From assembly GCA_024345305.1 (NCBI GenBank), contig BRON01000007.1, forward strand, positions 1,116,001 through 1,180,000: a DNA stretch of 64,000 bases, given 5' to 3'. This stretch comes from Mrakia gelida (taxonomy: Eukaryota > Basidiomycota > Tremellomycetes > Cystofilobasidiales > Mrakiaceae). The translations under genes and the position numbers were made by a program. Below, one piece after another: positions 54,744-64,000 of this stretch. The stretch's first letter is position 1; every line of letters starts with the position of its first letter. The notes under the pieces are model-generated. The model worked only from the letters and a program-made list of their open reading frames with translations, was not told where the DNA came from and ran no database searches.

Positions 54744-57692
54744 ATGTCACCTTCGGTCGCCTCTCCTCCTCCTCCCTCAACCGCCTCCGTTCCTAGTCAT
54801 CCAGCGCCAGCTTCTTCGGCAGCCTCCCCTCCCTCCTCCCTCCCTCAAATCACTCCTCCCCAAGCTTCAGTAGGAACGTTCGCCACTCCCGCCACCACAA
54901 CCTACCCTTCTACCTCGTCCAGTCCCAACGCAGGAGCAGCTCTAGGCGGATCGCTCGCCAACCTCTTCAACTCCCCTGGACCCGTCTCTTCCTCCTCCTC
55001 CTCCTCCTCGACGAACGCGTCATCCTCCACTCCTGCGTCCACCGTCGAGGTCTCGCCTCTCACCTCGTCGGAAGGGTTCGAACGAGCTCCCTCGTTCCCT
55101 GGAAACCTCGCTGGAGCGAGCGTTGGAGCACCTCGGTCGTCGATTCCCATCCTCCCCGTCGGACCAGGAGGTTTCGGTCGACACCGAGAAATGGTCTACT
55201 CGCGACCCATCTCTCGACCTTCCTCAGCTCAGAGTTGGAACGACGAGAAGGTCCCCGAGGGAGGATCGGGAGGAGAGAGGGAAGGTGGAGAGTGGCAGGC
55301 GACCGTTCGAGGACCTCCTGCTCCTCCTACTGCTCAGGGAGGACTGTCGGTACCGAGGTCTTCTTCCGTCGCTGGAGGACTCGTCGTTCATCCTCCCGGT
55401 ACTCCTTCGGTCAAGCCTCGCCATCGGCCTCACTCGTTCCACGCTGGGATGCAGGAGACTCCTCGCTTCGAGTCGGGAGATCGAGACGCGACGATTCGAG
55501 GACCGCCTGGAGGAGGAGGAGGAGGAGGAGGAGCGCCTTCGAACTACCCAATCTCCGAATACCTCGCCGATCCAACTCTTTTCGATGGAGCTCTCCAAAC
55601 GGCGACGCCTGGACTACCTACTGGAGGATCGGGAGGAAGCGAGGGAACCGGAGGAGCTCAGCAACAAGCGTACTACCATCAGATGCAGCATCAGCAGCAG
55701 CGGGGACACCCTTCGTCGGAACGACCTCGACACGGCCAGTCTCCTCCTCAGCAAGGAGCGTTCTACCCTCCTCCTCCTCCTCAGCATCGAGCGGCTTCCT
55801 ACTCCCACCCTCATCACCCTCCTCCTCCCGCTCCTTACTACCCCGAGCGAGGTCTTCGACACTCCCAACCAAACATCCATCCCTCCTCCTCCTCCTACAA
55901 CAACCACATCGATCCTTACCACTACTACCATCCTCCTCCTCCTCGTGCGGACCCTCGAGATCCTCGAGCAGCCTACGCTCAGCAGCAGCAGCAGCACCAT
56001 CAGCTCGCGACTCCTCAGCACCAAGGCTACGCGTCGTCGTCGTCGTACGGTCATCAGATGCCTTCGCGATCAGGTCCTCCTCCCGTTCACCAGCGGCCTT
56101 TCCTCCCTTTCCCCATCAACTCGCCAGCCACTCCTCCCACTCAACATCGCTCTCACTCGATGAACTCGGCTCACCCGTCGTCGACTCCCTCCTCCTCGCT
56201 CGACCCTTCCTCTCTTCAACCTGGATCGAGCTACCGAACTCACCCCGATGGAAGCGATTGGAGCACCTCGTCCGCTGGAGAAGGAGACTCGGCTGGAGAG
56301 TACTCGTACTCGTCGACGTCGCCTAGCGGAGCCGAGGGAGAGGACGGAGAGATGAAGGATCTCGACGAGCTGGACGAGGACGTCGACATCATGCGCGTCT
56401 ACCAAGGGCCTGGACCTTTTTCCTACGTCGGAGGAGCCATCGCTGGTGGAGGACCTGAAGGGCTGATGAGGATGCATTCAGGAGAGTACAGCGACGAGGA
56501 AGACGACCACGCCATCGATCCTCGCGATCCTCAGTACGCCAACGCGACTCGCTACCGAGGCTCAGGTCCTTCGAGGTCGAAACGCGAATCGGTATCCTCC
56601 TCCCACTACGGACCTCCTCCCTCCTCTCGACAGTACTACACTGGTCCTTCGGGTCAGCCGTCCTACCCTTACGGCGGGTCCTCCCTCCCAACCTACCTCA
56701 ACTCGTCGCCTCCTCCTCAGCCCATGTACCCGATCTCGGCTTACGGTCTCGTCGCGCCTCAGGGAGGTTACCAAGGCTACCCTCCTGCTCCTATGCATCA
56801 TCACGGAGCCCTCGGAGGATCTCAGAGGAAGCCGAGACTCGTCAAGACCAGCAAGATCCCCGCTCCCATCCCCGTTCCTCATCTCAACAAGAGGAGTCGA
56901 GGAAGGCACGTTCCCATCGATCCCAAGGTCGTGAGGAGCAAGAAGGGTGGGAACGGAAGGGTGTACGAGTGTATGGTGACCGAGTGTGGGAAGTGTTTCG
57001 GGAGGAGCGAGCATTTGAAGAGGTGAGTCGCTCGAGTTTGAGTTTTGAGCTCGAGAAACGACGCGACTCGACGCTGACCAACTCGACGACTTTCTCCCTC
57101 GCTCGTTCTTCTTTCGCAGGCACATTCGATCTCTCCACACCAACGAGAAGCCCTTCCCTTGCCCTCACCCTACCTGCACGAAGGAGTTCTCGCGTCACGA
57201 TAACCTGTTCGTTCCATTCTCTCCTCCCTTCGCTCGTCTCGACGAGCTCTCGTTCAATCCCTCCCCTCTCCTCTTCTCAACCACATACTGACCTTCTTCC
57301 TTCCCTCCCCTTTATTTGACGATTTGACGCCACAGTAACCAGCACTGTTCGTCTCTCTCTCCCTTCTCCTCTTCGGATTCTCGCTCTTGTCGTTCGCGTC
57401 GTCTGACCTCTCCCTCCTCCTCTTTCCTCTCTTCCTCCAGTCCGAATCCATCTCGCCTCCGCCACCGATCAAGCCGCTATGGAAGGTCTCGATATGGCTG
57501 GTCTCGTAAGTCCCTCCTCTCTCCTTTCTCTGTCTCGTCTCGTCTCGAACGAAGCTGACCTCGCTCTCCCTTCTCCTCTTGTCGCGTCTCGTTCAGGGTA
57601 TCGTCGGAACTCGTCTCGGCAACGGTGGCCCCGACACCTTTGGACCCTCCGACGGAGACCACATGCTGATGGAGCGACAACGGTCCATCTAG
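54744..57692 (+). CDS. C2H2 zinc-finger transcription factor, two fingers (Msn2-like)
   Basis: This is probably a nuclear DNA-binding regulator. A disordered N-terminal region of over 700 residues is rich in Ser, Pro, Gln, His and Tyr (for example YYHQMQHQQQ, YPPPPPQHRA). Two adjacent fingers follow near the C-terminus: YECMVTECGKCFGRSEHLKRHIRSLH and FPCPHPTCTKEFSRHDNLNQHFRIHL. Paired C-x4-C...H-x3-H fingers of this kind bind stress-element-like AGGGG sites in Msn2/Seb1 factors. The C-terminus (MAGLGIVGTRL..., ending MERQRSI) is short. The second finger is split by two introns and needs an 11-nt exon (57336-57346). The ATG at 54744 is the first in the long open frame, but an in-frame upstream exon is possible. 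Confidence 0.87.
57336..57346 (+). other. 11-nt micro-exon encoding part of zinc finger 2
   Basis: TAACCAGCACT lies between CCACAG and GTTCGT. Joined to CT before and TC after, it reads CTT-AAC-CAG-CAC-TTC (LNQHF). The CAC codon is the first zinc-binding His of finger 2, and the next exon supplies the second (RIH). Skipping it would shift the frame and destroy the finger. Confidence 0.85.
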
Positions 57693-58495
57693 GCGGTTCG
57701 ACCTTTCCCTTTCGTCTGTTCGCTCGTTCGAAACACGTCACGTCCCCTTCTCGTTTAACGATCTTTCTCGCTTTCGCTCGCTCTCGTATACCCCCTTTGC
57801 TTAAACCCTTCTCTCACCTTGCTTAGTTCTCCATCCAGTCATACTGTATCCCCTCTTTCGAATATCCCTCTTCCCTTCCTTTTCTTCGCTTCGCTGCTTG
57901 CCTTCGTTCGTCCTCTTGCTTCGCAACACACGCTTTCCCTTCTCGCTTCTCCTTGCTACTTCTCAAACCCTAACGACCTTTCGCGCTCTCTCTCTCACTA
58001 CTTACCGTACCCTAATACCTCGTTTAAACGCTCGTTCTCGTTCTCTCAAACTTTGCTTGTCGCCTCTGGACGCCCTCTCCCTCGGTCTTGCTTTCTATCT
58101 CAATCTTGCTTCTTCCTTCGTTCTTTCCTTTCTTGGATCCTTTCCTCTCTTGGGACCTTCTCTCTTGTTTTCTTCGATCTCGTATACCCTCCTCCTCCTC
58201 TTGGTACGATACTAGCTAGGTACAGGTTTCTCGTCGCTTTCCTCTCTCGGCTCTCGATCTCTCGTTGTTTCGTTGGTACTCACTCCATACTTCTTCTTTT
58301 GTCTGTGATGAAAGACCCCCTCTTCTTGTGTGGATACATACCCTCTCTCGTCGAAAAAGCGAGAACGAAGGACGAAAACGAAAAGAAGAAAAGAGGGACG
58401 ACGAGCGAAACGCGAGTTCGCCACCGACCACCATCTTCTCTCCCTCCCTCCCCTTCCCTTCCCCCCTTCCCCTCTCCCGTTCCCGCTCTCTCACT
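57693..58495. other. intergenic region after the zinc-finger gene
   Basis: These 803 bp are rich in CTCTC/TTCGC sequence. A long open frame here is a composition artefact with no domain. No RNA gene was recognised. Confidence 0.45.
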
Positions 58496-59665
58496 ATGCC
58501 CCCCTCTTCTACCTTCAAGCTCCCCACCACGCCCATCTCTACCCGCTCTCACTCAGCCCAGCAAGCCTCCTCCTCTGCGATCCCCTCGACTCCCACTTCC
58601 TCCCTCGCGTTCGCCCTCGCCGCTTCCTCCCTTCAGTCCTCCTCCCAACCTCCTCTCCCCTCCCCTCCTTCCTCGTCCCACAAGCACCAAGGCAGTGGTG
58701 GCGGCGAGGAGGGAGCGAAGGAGAAGAGGAAGGGGAAGAAGAAGAGGGCGAGACCTCTTGGAGACGACGACGATGAGGAGGAAGAGGGAGGAGGAGACGG
58801 TGGGGAGGCGGCGAGGATGAGGAGAGCCGATGAGGAGAAGGAGGAGAAGGAGAGGAGGGTTAGGGAAGGGATTAGTTGGAGTGGGAAGTTGCAGGATGAG
58901 GCGAGTGCGACTCGTCATCGTCTCTGGGAGGGAGGGGAGAGGGGGAGGGAGGGGGAAACGGTTGAGCTCGAACCAAAGTCGAGGGAGAAGAGAGCTGACG
59001 GTTTTGTTTGCGTTCGCGTTTCAGATCATCGTCTTCGATGCGAGTGCAAAGGCCAAGGATCCGCTCATGGAGTTCGAGGAGAAGAACAAGGCCTTCATGG
59101 AAGGTGAGCTCTCGTCTTTCGTCGAGGAGGGAGGGGAGCTGAAGTCGAAATCGAAGCTGACCTTCCGCCCGTTCGTTTCCTCCCGCAGATCTCATGATGG
59201 GTCAGTACAGCTCTTGAAACCCTGCGTACGAGATGATGAGGAGACATACTGACCTGCTCGCCGCGTATATATAGAGTTTCACCTCATCCTGCTCGAGATG
59301 CACGGTTCGTTCTTCCGCTTCTTGTTCGTCGCGTCGCCCCCTCTGACTGCCTCCGCTCTTCTCGCTTCGTCTCTTCGTCCCAGTCTGGAGCACTCACCGA
59401 ATCAGCAACCTCAAGAGGAAGAGGCGAGTCGAGATCAAGCAGTCTTTGGAGGAGATTCAAGCTGAGGAGGGGAAGCAAGGTGTGTTGAGTCGAATTTTGT
59501 TCGACGCGTCGAGACACAAATTACGAAGGCTGACCTGGTGTGTTATCCTTTGATGGTGCAGAGGCCAACCGACTCCGACTCCTCGCGTTCATGAACCAAA
59601 TTCAAGCTGCCGTCGAAGGGATCAGCTCGATCGACCCTCTTATCGAGCCTGGGAGGAGGAGGTGA
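58496..59665 (+). CDS. nuclear-type basic/acidic coiled-coil protein of unknown function
   Basis: Exon 1 (58496-58900) is Ser/Pro-rich, then strongly basic (KEKRKGKKKRARP, a likely nuclear signal), then acidic (DDDDEEEEGGGDGG) and charged helical (RRADEEKEEKERRV). Later exons give IIVFDASAKAKDPLMEFEEKNKAFMEDLMMEFHLILLEMH, in pieces, and THRISNLKRKRRVEIKQSLEEIQAEEGKQ. The last exon encodes EANRLRLLAFMNQIQAAVEGISSIDPLIE. The C-terminal half looks like a conserved coiled coil. I recognise no family. Phase requires a GC-AG intron (58901-59024, GAG/GCGAGT) and a 12-nt exon (59189-59200). The stop is TGA at 59663. Confidence 0.65.
59189..59200 (+). other. 12-nt micro-exon of the coiled-coil gene
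   Basis: ATCTCATGATGG lies between CCGCAG and GTCAGT. With G before and AG after it reads GAT-CTC-ATG-ATG-GAG (DLMME) and keeps the helix continuous. A 30-nt exon (59275-59304) follows. Confidence 0.7.
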
Positions 59666-60207
59666 CGTTTCGATGCTCGGACCCGTCATGCTCGTGAGCT
59701 CGTTCGTTTCCCCTCGATGTCTACTTCCTCTCTCCTCGAGCCGTTACTGACCTCTCACCCATTCATTCAGCCTGCTCTTCCACATACTCTCCTCTCTCTT
59801 GACCCCACTTGGCCAACTCAACCCCCATCTCCTCTCCGGACGACCCATCACGCTCCCGCTCTCTGGTCTTCTCGCTCGTCTTCGTCTCCTTCTTCTTCTC
59901 CTTCTTCTGGAGTCACCTCGGTTAGCGCTACATATCTCTCTCTTAGTCTCTCGTCATTCTTAGCTCTATCTGTCGCTCGCGAAACGATCCTCATGACCCA
60001 CTATCCCTCATCTCCTTTCCTGACCGAGTCGACGCGTCGAAGAGAGAGAACAACGAGAACATGCAATGGGAGAAGAAAAACGAGATGCGTTACGAGGTAG
60101 GAAGAGTCTAGAGATGATGATAATGATGCGATGCGAGATAGAGTTATAAGCAAAGTGAGAAAGCGAGATGGCGTGAAGGGGAAAGGGAAGACGAGAGAGA
60201 AAGACGA
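59666..60207. other. convergent 3' region
   Basis: These 542 bp lie between two converging genes. TCGACGCGTCGA is at 60029-60040. No further feature is seen. Confidence 0.4.
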
Positions 60208-63200
60208 TCAGAAGATGGCAGCCCAGATTTTCGCGGCCGTCGATTTGGGTTCTCCGTGTTTGAGCTGCTCCCTCGCATCCATCTCGTCGAGCTCTTTCAG
60301 ACCCGAGGTGAGATCCATGTCCCTGAACGAAGCGAGACGACCGAGCAACGAGGTCAGCCATGCGCGTCGACGAAAGACGACGAGGAAGAGAGGAGAGCGG
60401 AACGAACTCGAGGGAGACGAAGGTCGTGAGACGGAACATGTTGAAAGGACCGCATCGGTCGGCAGTCCCTCCGAAGAGCTTGTAGAAGAGCCAGAAAGCT
60501 CCGAAGATGGGGAGGCAGACCTGTGAAAGACAGAGGAAGGCGAAAAGGAGGGTGAGTTTTGGGTCGCGGTGAAGGAGAAAAGAGCGAGCGAAGAGACTCA
60601 CGTAGGCGGTAGCGAGACCAGTGAAGGTGAAGGAGTCGCCGATGAAGATGGTGAATCCCTGAAGAGTGTAAACGAAGGAGGAGAGAAGATCAGTCGCTGA
60701 GGGACGGACGAGAAAGGAGAGGAGACGTCGAGGGCTCACGTTCATCAGGACCTGTTTGTGAGGATGAGGAGCGAGAAGGTCAGTGAAAGCTACGACGAGC
60801 AACGGGCAAGGAACGAGTGGGACTTACGACGATGCTGAAGAAGATGAATCCGAACCACTGGAAGAAAAGAGGGAAGAGGACAGTCAGCTCGTGGCTCGTC
60901 GCGACTCGACTTGTTTTCGTTCGAACTCACAGAGAAGTAAGGCTGGAAGGGCGCCTTCCACGGCAGATCATCTCGACTAAGATTCTGCTTCTTCATGGCG
61001 TAGTAGAATCGCTGCGGAAAAGAAAGATGAGCGGTGAGCTGATGCTCCGAGGGAAAGGAGAGAAATCGAACGAAGGACGCACGAGATAACTCGCGAGGAT
61101 ACTGGAGAGACGAGGCGGCGGAGGTTAACAGATGTTTCGTGGACAGAACGAAGAAGAGAAGAAACGTACCACTGCCAAGTGATGATACCCGTGACGCTGG
61201 AAAGGACGTAGAGCTGGACGAACGAGAAGTGAAACAAAACAGTCAGTTTGGGCAATGCGTTCAAATTGACGACGAGCTTCGACTCACCCAATTAAAAACC
61301 TCGGCGGCGGAGGAGTTTCCGAGAGTGAGGTAGGCGAAGAGACCAAAGGATCCCGAGGCGGCGATGGAGTAGATAGGAAGCCCCGACGCGGTGCACCATC
61401 TGAACGAGCGAGGAAACGAAGAGAAGAAACGTTGTGAGCTTCGGCTCGAAAGACTGGCTTTAGTAGTCGGACAGGCTCACCGGAAGATCGAAGGAGCTTT
61501 CCTATCAAGCGCGAGACTGTAAAGAGTTCGGCTGGCGGCGTAGAGATCTGAGGGGAAGGACGAAGACAAGTTCAGCGAACGAGGTTCGTCGACCCACGCA
61601 GCGCGATGTCGAAAATCGCTTCACTCACCTGAATTTCCGGAAGACCAAGCAGCGATGAGGATGACGGCGTTCTGCGGAAGAGAGGGTAAGGGAGCGTGTG
61701 GTTGATCAGGATCGTGAAAGGGCGGACGACGAGGAGAACGAGATTCGACGCACGATGATGGAAGGAAGCGCTTTGATCCCTGCGTTCTCGATGGCTGAAG
61801 ATGAGAATGGGATGGTAGTCAGTATGTTGAACCGAGGAGGAAGGGAGGAGAGCCAGCGTGAACGACGAACCTATCACGAAAGGCGAGGCGGACGCGTCGT
61901 TTCCGTTGGCTGTCAGGAGTCGGTCCGAGTTGGCTGGGACGAGGAGACCGATGATGAAGATCCCAAACACGTAGAAGACGAGAATCTGTGGGATGTGCAG
62001 AGGGGGTCAGCGATCAAAGCAGCTCGGAACGACGCGGCTCGACTTGAACTCACTCTCCAGAAAGTCCTCTTGATCGCCTTCGGCAGAGTCTTCCTTGGGT
62101 TCTCAGCCTCTCCAACCGTAATCGCGAGTACCTCGGTTCCGATGAAACTGAAGGCTGTGGTTCGAACAAGGAAGGGGAAGAGTCAGATCGAAGGAACGAG
62201 ACGCGCCGGTGGCGAAGGCTGAGCCTCGAGTCGAGCGGGAAGAGGGAAGTGGAAAGAACTAACCAGCGTTCACCATGACAGTCCAGAAAGCAAGGAAGCG
62301 ACCCCATGCTCCTGCTACGATAGTTCCGTCGGGAGCTTCGAGCTGAGCGAAAGGTCCTGGGTTCTTCCAGTCTGCGACGAACGAACGAACGAACGAACGA
62401 GGGAAGAGAGGTCAGTTCACGAGCGATGCAGCGGGATAGAGAGGGACGAAGGCTTACATCTGAATCCAATGTAGCCTCCGATAGGTCCTCCTCCGCAATC
62501 AAGGACGATTCCGAGGATTCTGAGGGAAGAAAGAGCGAGAAGGAACGAGTCAGCTTCGTTTTCGCGACTGACCACGTCGATGTGGAGTCGAGCGACTCAC
62601 ATCAAGCCGACGATGGCGACAATCTTGATAGCAGCGAACCAGAACTCCATCTCACCTGCATGGACGAACGAAGACGAGAAACAGAACGATCAGCTCTCGA
62701 TATTTCGCTCTCTATCGTCCCAACTCTGTGAAGGTGCTCAACGACTCACCGTACCACTGAACGGGCATGAAGTTCACGACGACGATCAAGAAGAAAAGAG
62801 GAGTGATCCAGGCGGCTTGGTTGATGGTCGCGTTCCAGTCTGAGGGGGGGGGGGAGGGATGAAGGGGTGGACGGTCGTCAGAAAGGTGTGATGAGAAGCG
62901 CGCGAGATGCGAGGACGCGACTCACATTGAATCACTAGCGACGACGCCACGAGTTCGACAGGGATGGTGATCGAGTAGCAGTAGAAGAAGTTCCATCCAA
63001 CGGCGAATCCTAACGAGGGATCGAGGAATCGACTGGGGAGGGAAAGAGATCGCGTCCAAGAAAGTCAGCGTCGTCGTCGTCGTCGTACCTCCCCCTCCTC
63101 GAGAACTCACGTCGCAAAGTGAGTGAAGTTTCCAGAGTCAGGGAACTGAGTTCCCATCTCTCCCAAGGCGATCTGAGAGACAAAACGAGAAGAGACACCG

Positions 63201-63866
63201 ATCAGTCTCGAGTGGACGAACGAGACGAACTCCAGCTCGACGAAAGCTCACCATCCTGAGAGACCGAGGGAAAAGGCAGGTCAGCGACGAGTCCTCTGAG
63301 GATGAGACGACCGAACGAGATTCTACGTACATCGAGTACACTGCTACACCCATGATCGAGTACCCAAGCCTGCGAAGAAAAAGGAAAGAAAAGGATCGGC
63401 TTGGATGAGCTCGCGCTTTCCTTCCTCCGTCTTCTCCCTCGTTGCCATGACTCACAAACATCCTACAGCACCTCCCGTCAACAGCGCATTTCCACTTCCC
63501 ACGAACAGCCCCGTGCCTATCGTTCCTCCCAGCGCGATCATCGCTGAAAAAACGAAGAAGTTCGAGCAATCGAGTCAGTTGAAGGGTCGAAGCGGAAAAA
63601 GTCAAAACGAGTTGAGTCGAGCTCACCAAGATGCCTCTGCTTCAACCCCCTCTTGACTCCGTGAACTTCACTCGATCCCTCTAATGCCATTCCGCGCCCA
63701 CCAAGGAAGCTGATCAGCTCGAGAAAACAAGGAGAGGTAGAGAGAACGAGAGAAGGAGAGACGAACCTCCAACAATTACAACATTCGACGAGGTCTTCTC
63801 TACCCCGAGCTTCTTCTCGAGATCGTCTTGTGGTAACGACTCGTCCGTTCGATTCGATAGTGACAT
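60208..63866 (-). CDS. amino-acid permease (APC superfamily, YAT-type)
   Basis: This is a plasma-membrane amino-acid/proton symporter of 12 expected helices. The start is MSLSNRTDESLPQDDLEKKLG (ATG 63866, ACC-type context GAAAC). The transporter core reads [54 protein letters not shown] and RFLDPSLGFAVGWNFFYCYSITIPVELVA. Later come AFSFIGTEVLAITVGEAENPRKTLPKAIKRTFWR, AASRTLYSLALDRKAPSIF, and KAPFQPYFSWFGFIFFSIV. The C-terminus is GLKELDEMDAREQLKHGEP...KIWAAIF with TGA at 60210-60208. The [12 protein letters not shown] and FxGxE motifs are the amino-acid-binding core. About 20 exons are visible, including micro-exons of 4 and 12 nt. An ATG further upstream would add a hydrophobic leader and is less likely. 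Confidence 0.94.
60740..60751 (-). other. 12-nt micro-exon of the amino-acid permease
   Basis: GTCCTGATGAAC (VLMN) lies between an AACAG acceptor and a GTGAGC donor. It joins FIFFSIV to GFTIFIGDSFTF in a transmembrane helix without changing frame. Confidence 0.75.
63252..63255 (-). other. 4-nt micro-exon of the amino-acid permease
   Basis: GATG lies between a TCTCTCAG acceptor and a GTGAGC donor. Upstream the exon ends at 63331 with TCG-AT before GTACGT, and downstream the exon starts at 63170 with ATC-GCC after CTCTCAG. Joined codons are TCG-ATG-ATG-ATC-GCC (SMMIA), leading into LGEM, the conserved permease helix 2. A direct join of the neighbouring exons shifts the frame. The flanking introns are 75 and 81 nt, each with a CTGAC or CTGAT motif. 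Confidence 0.7.
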
Positions 63867-64000
63867 GTTCCGTTTCCTGGCGAGTAGGGTTATGTAGCTG
63901 TGAGCGAGAGAGCAGAGAAGGAGGTCGTTTGAGTGATGATGAGGAGGCGAAAAAAGAAGAGCGAAGGTCCAGGACAATTCTCCCCTCGTCGCGCAGTGGG

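Noticed and set aside
57819..58820. A 333-codon frame starting downstream of the zinc-finger gene
   Set aside because: It is built from CTCTC/TTCGC-rich intergenic sequence and overlaps the next gene in another frame.

Overview
The window is nuclear DNA of a basidiomycete fungus, most likely a red-yeast-type member of Pucciniomycotina (Microbotryomycetes). The evidence is the GC-rich sequence, very dense short introns (about 60-130 nt, donors mostly GTGAGT, GTACGT or GTTCGT, branch motif CTGAC or CTAAC, acceptors CAG or TAG), intron-rich housekeeping genes including a histone H4 with six introns, and fungal gene families. The exact species cannot be named from the sequence. Exon joins were worked out by eye from splice motifs, reading phase and family conservation.

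Layout, left to right: PKA catalytic subunit (minus, 3' end off the window); a cytochrome P450 (plus) with a damaged-looking 5' end; a 1.9 kb gene-poor gap; an F-box-like gene (minus); YOP1/REEP (minus) divergent from OST5 (plus), both ER-membrane genes; a doubtful mini-gene; NUG1-type GTPase, a SAP-Sad1/USP39 fusion and pyruvate dehydrogenase E1 alpha (all plus); a small unknown gene; two divergent F-box-like genes; a 14-3-3 protein and an FHIP-type Hook/dynein adaptor (minus), the latter divergent from histone H4; a Kre9-like GPI-anchored secreted protein; TRAPPC13; a fourth F-box-like gene.

From 42.8 to 50.5 kb two copies of an 878-bp segment lie in inverted orientation. The left copy carries the 5' part of an intact intron-containing tRNA-Asn, and the right copy breaks inside that tRNA. 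Between them sits a membrane-anchored GH5 exo-beta-1,3-glucanase. Further right are a dienelactone hydrolase, a two-finger C2H2 transcription factor, an unknown basic and acidic coiled-coil gene, and an amino-acid permease (minus).

The genes do not form one pathway. Several serve the secretory route and cell wall (YOP1, OST5, TRAPPC13, FHIP, the Kre9-like protein, the exo-glucanase). Others are core functions: splicing, ribosome biogenesis, pyruvate oxidation, chromatin and signalling.

The most unusual features are a set of ultra-short exons (4, 5, 9, 9, 10, 11, 12, 12 and 13 nt) needed to keep conserved proteins in frame, the SAP-Sad1 fusion with altered zinc ligands, the tRNA-containing inverted repeat around the glucanase gene, and strong over-representation of the palindrome GACGCGTC.
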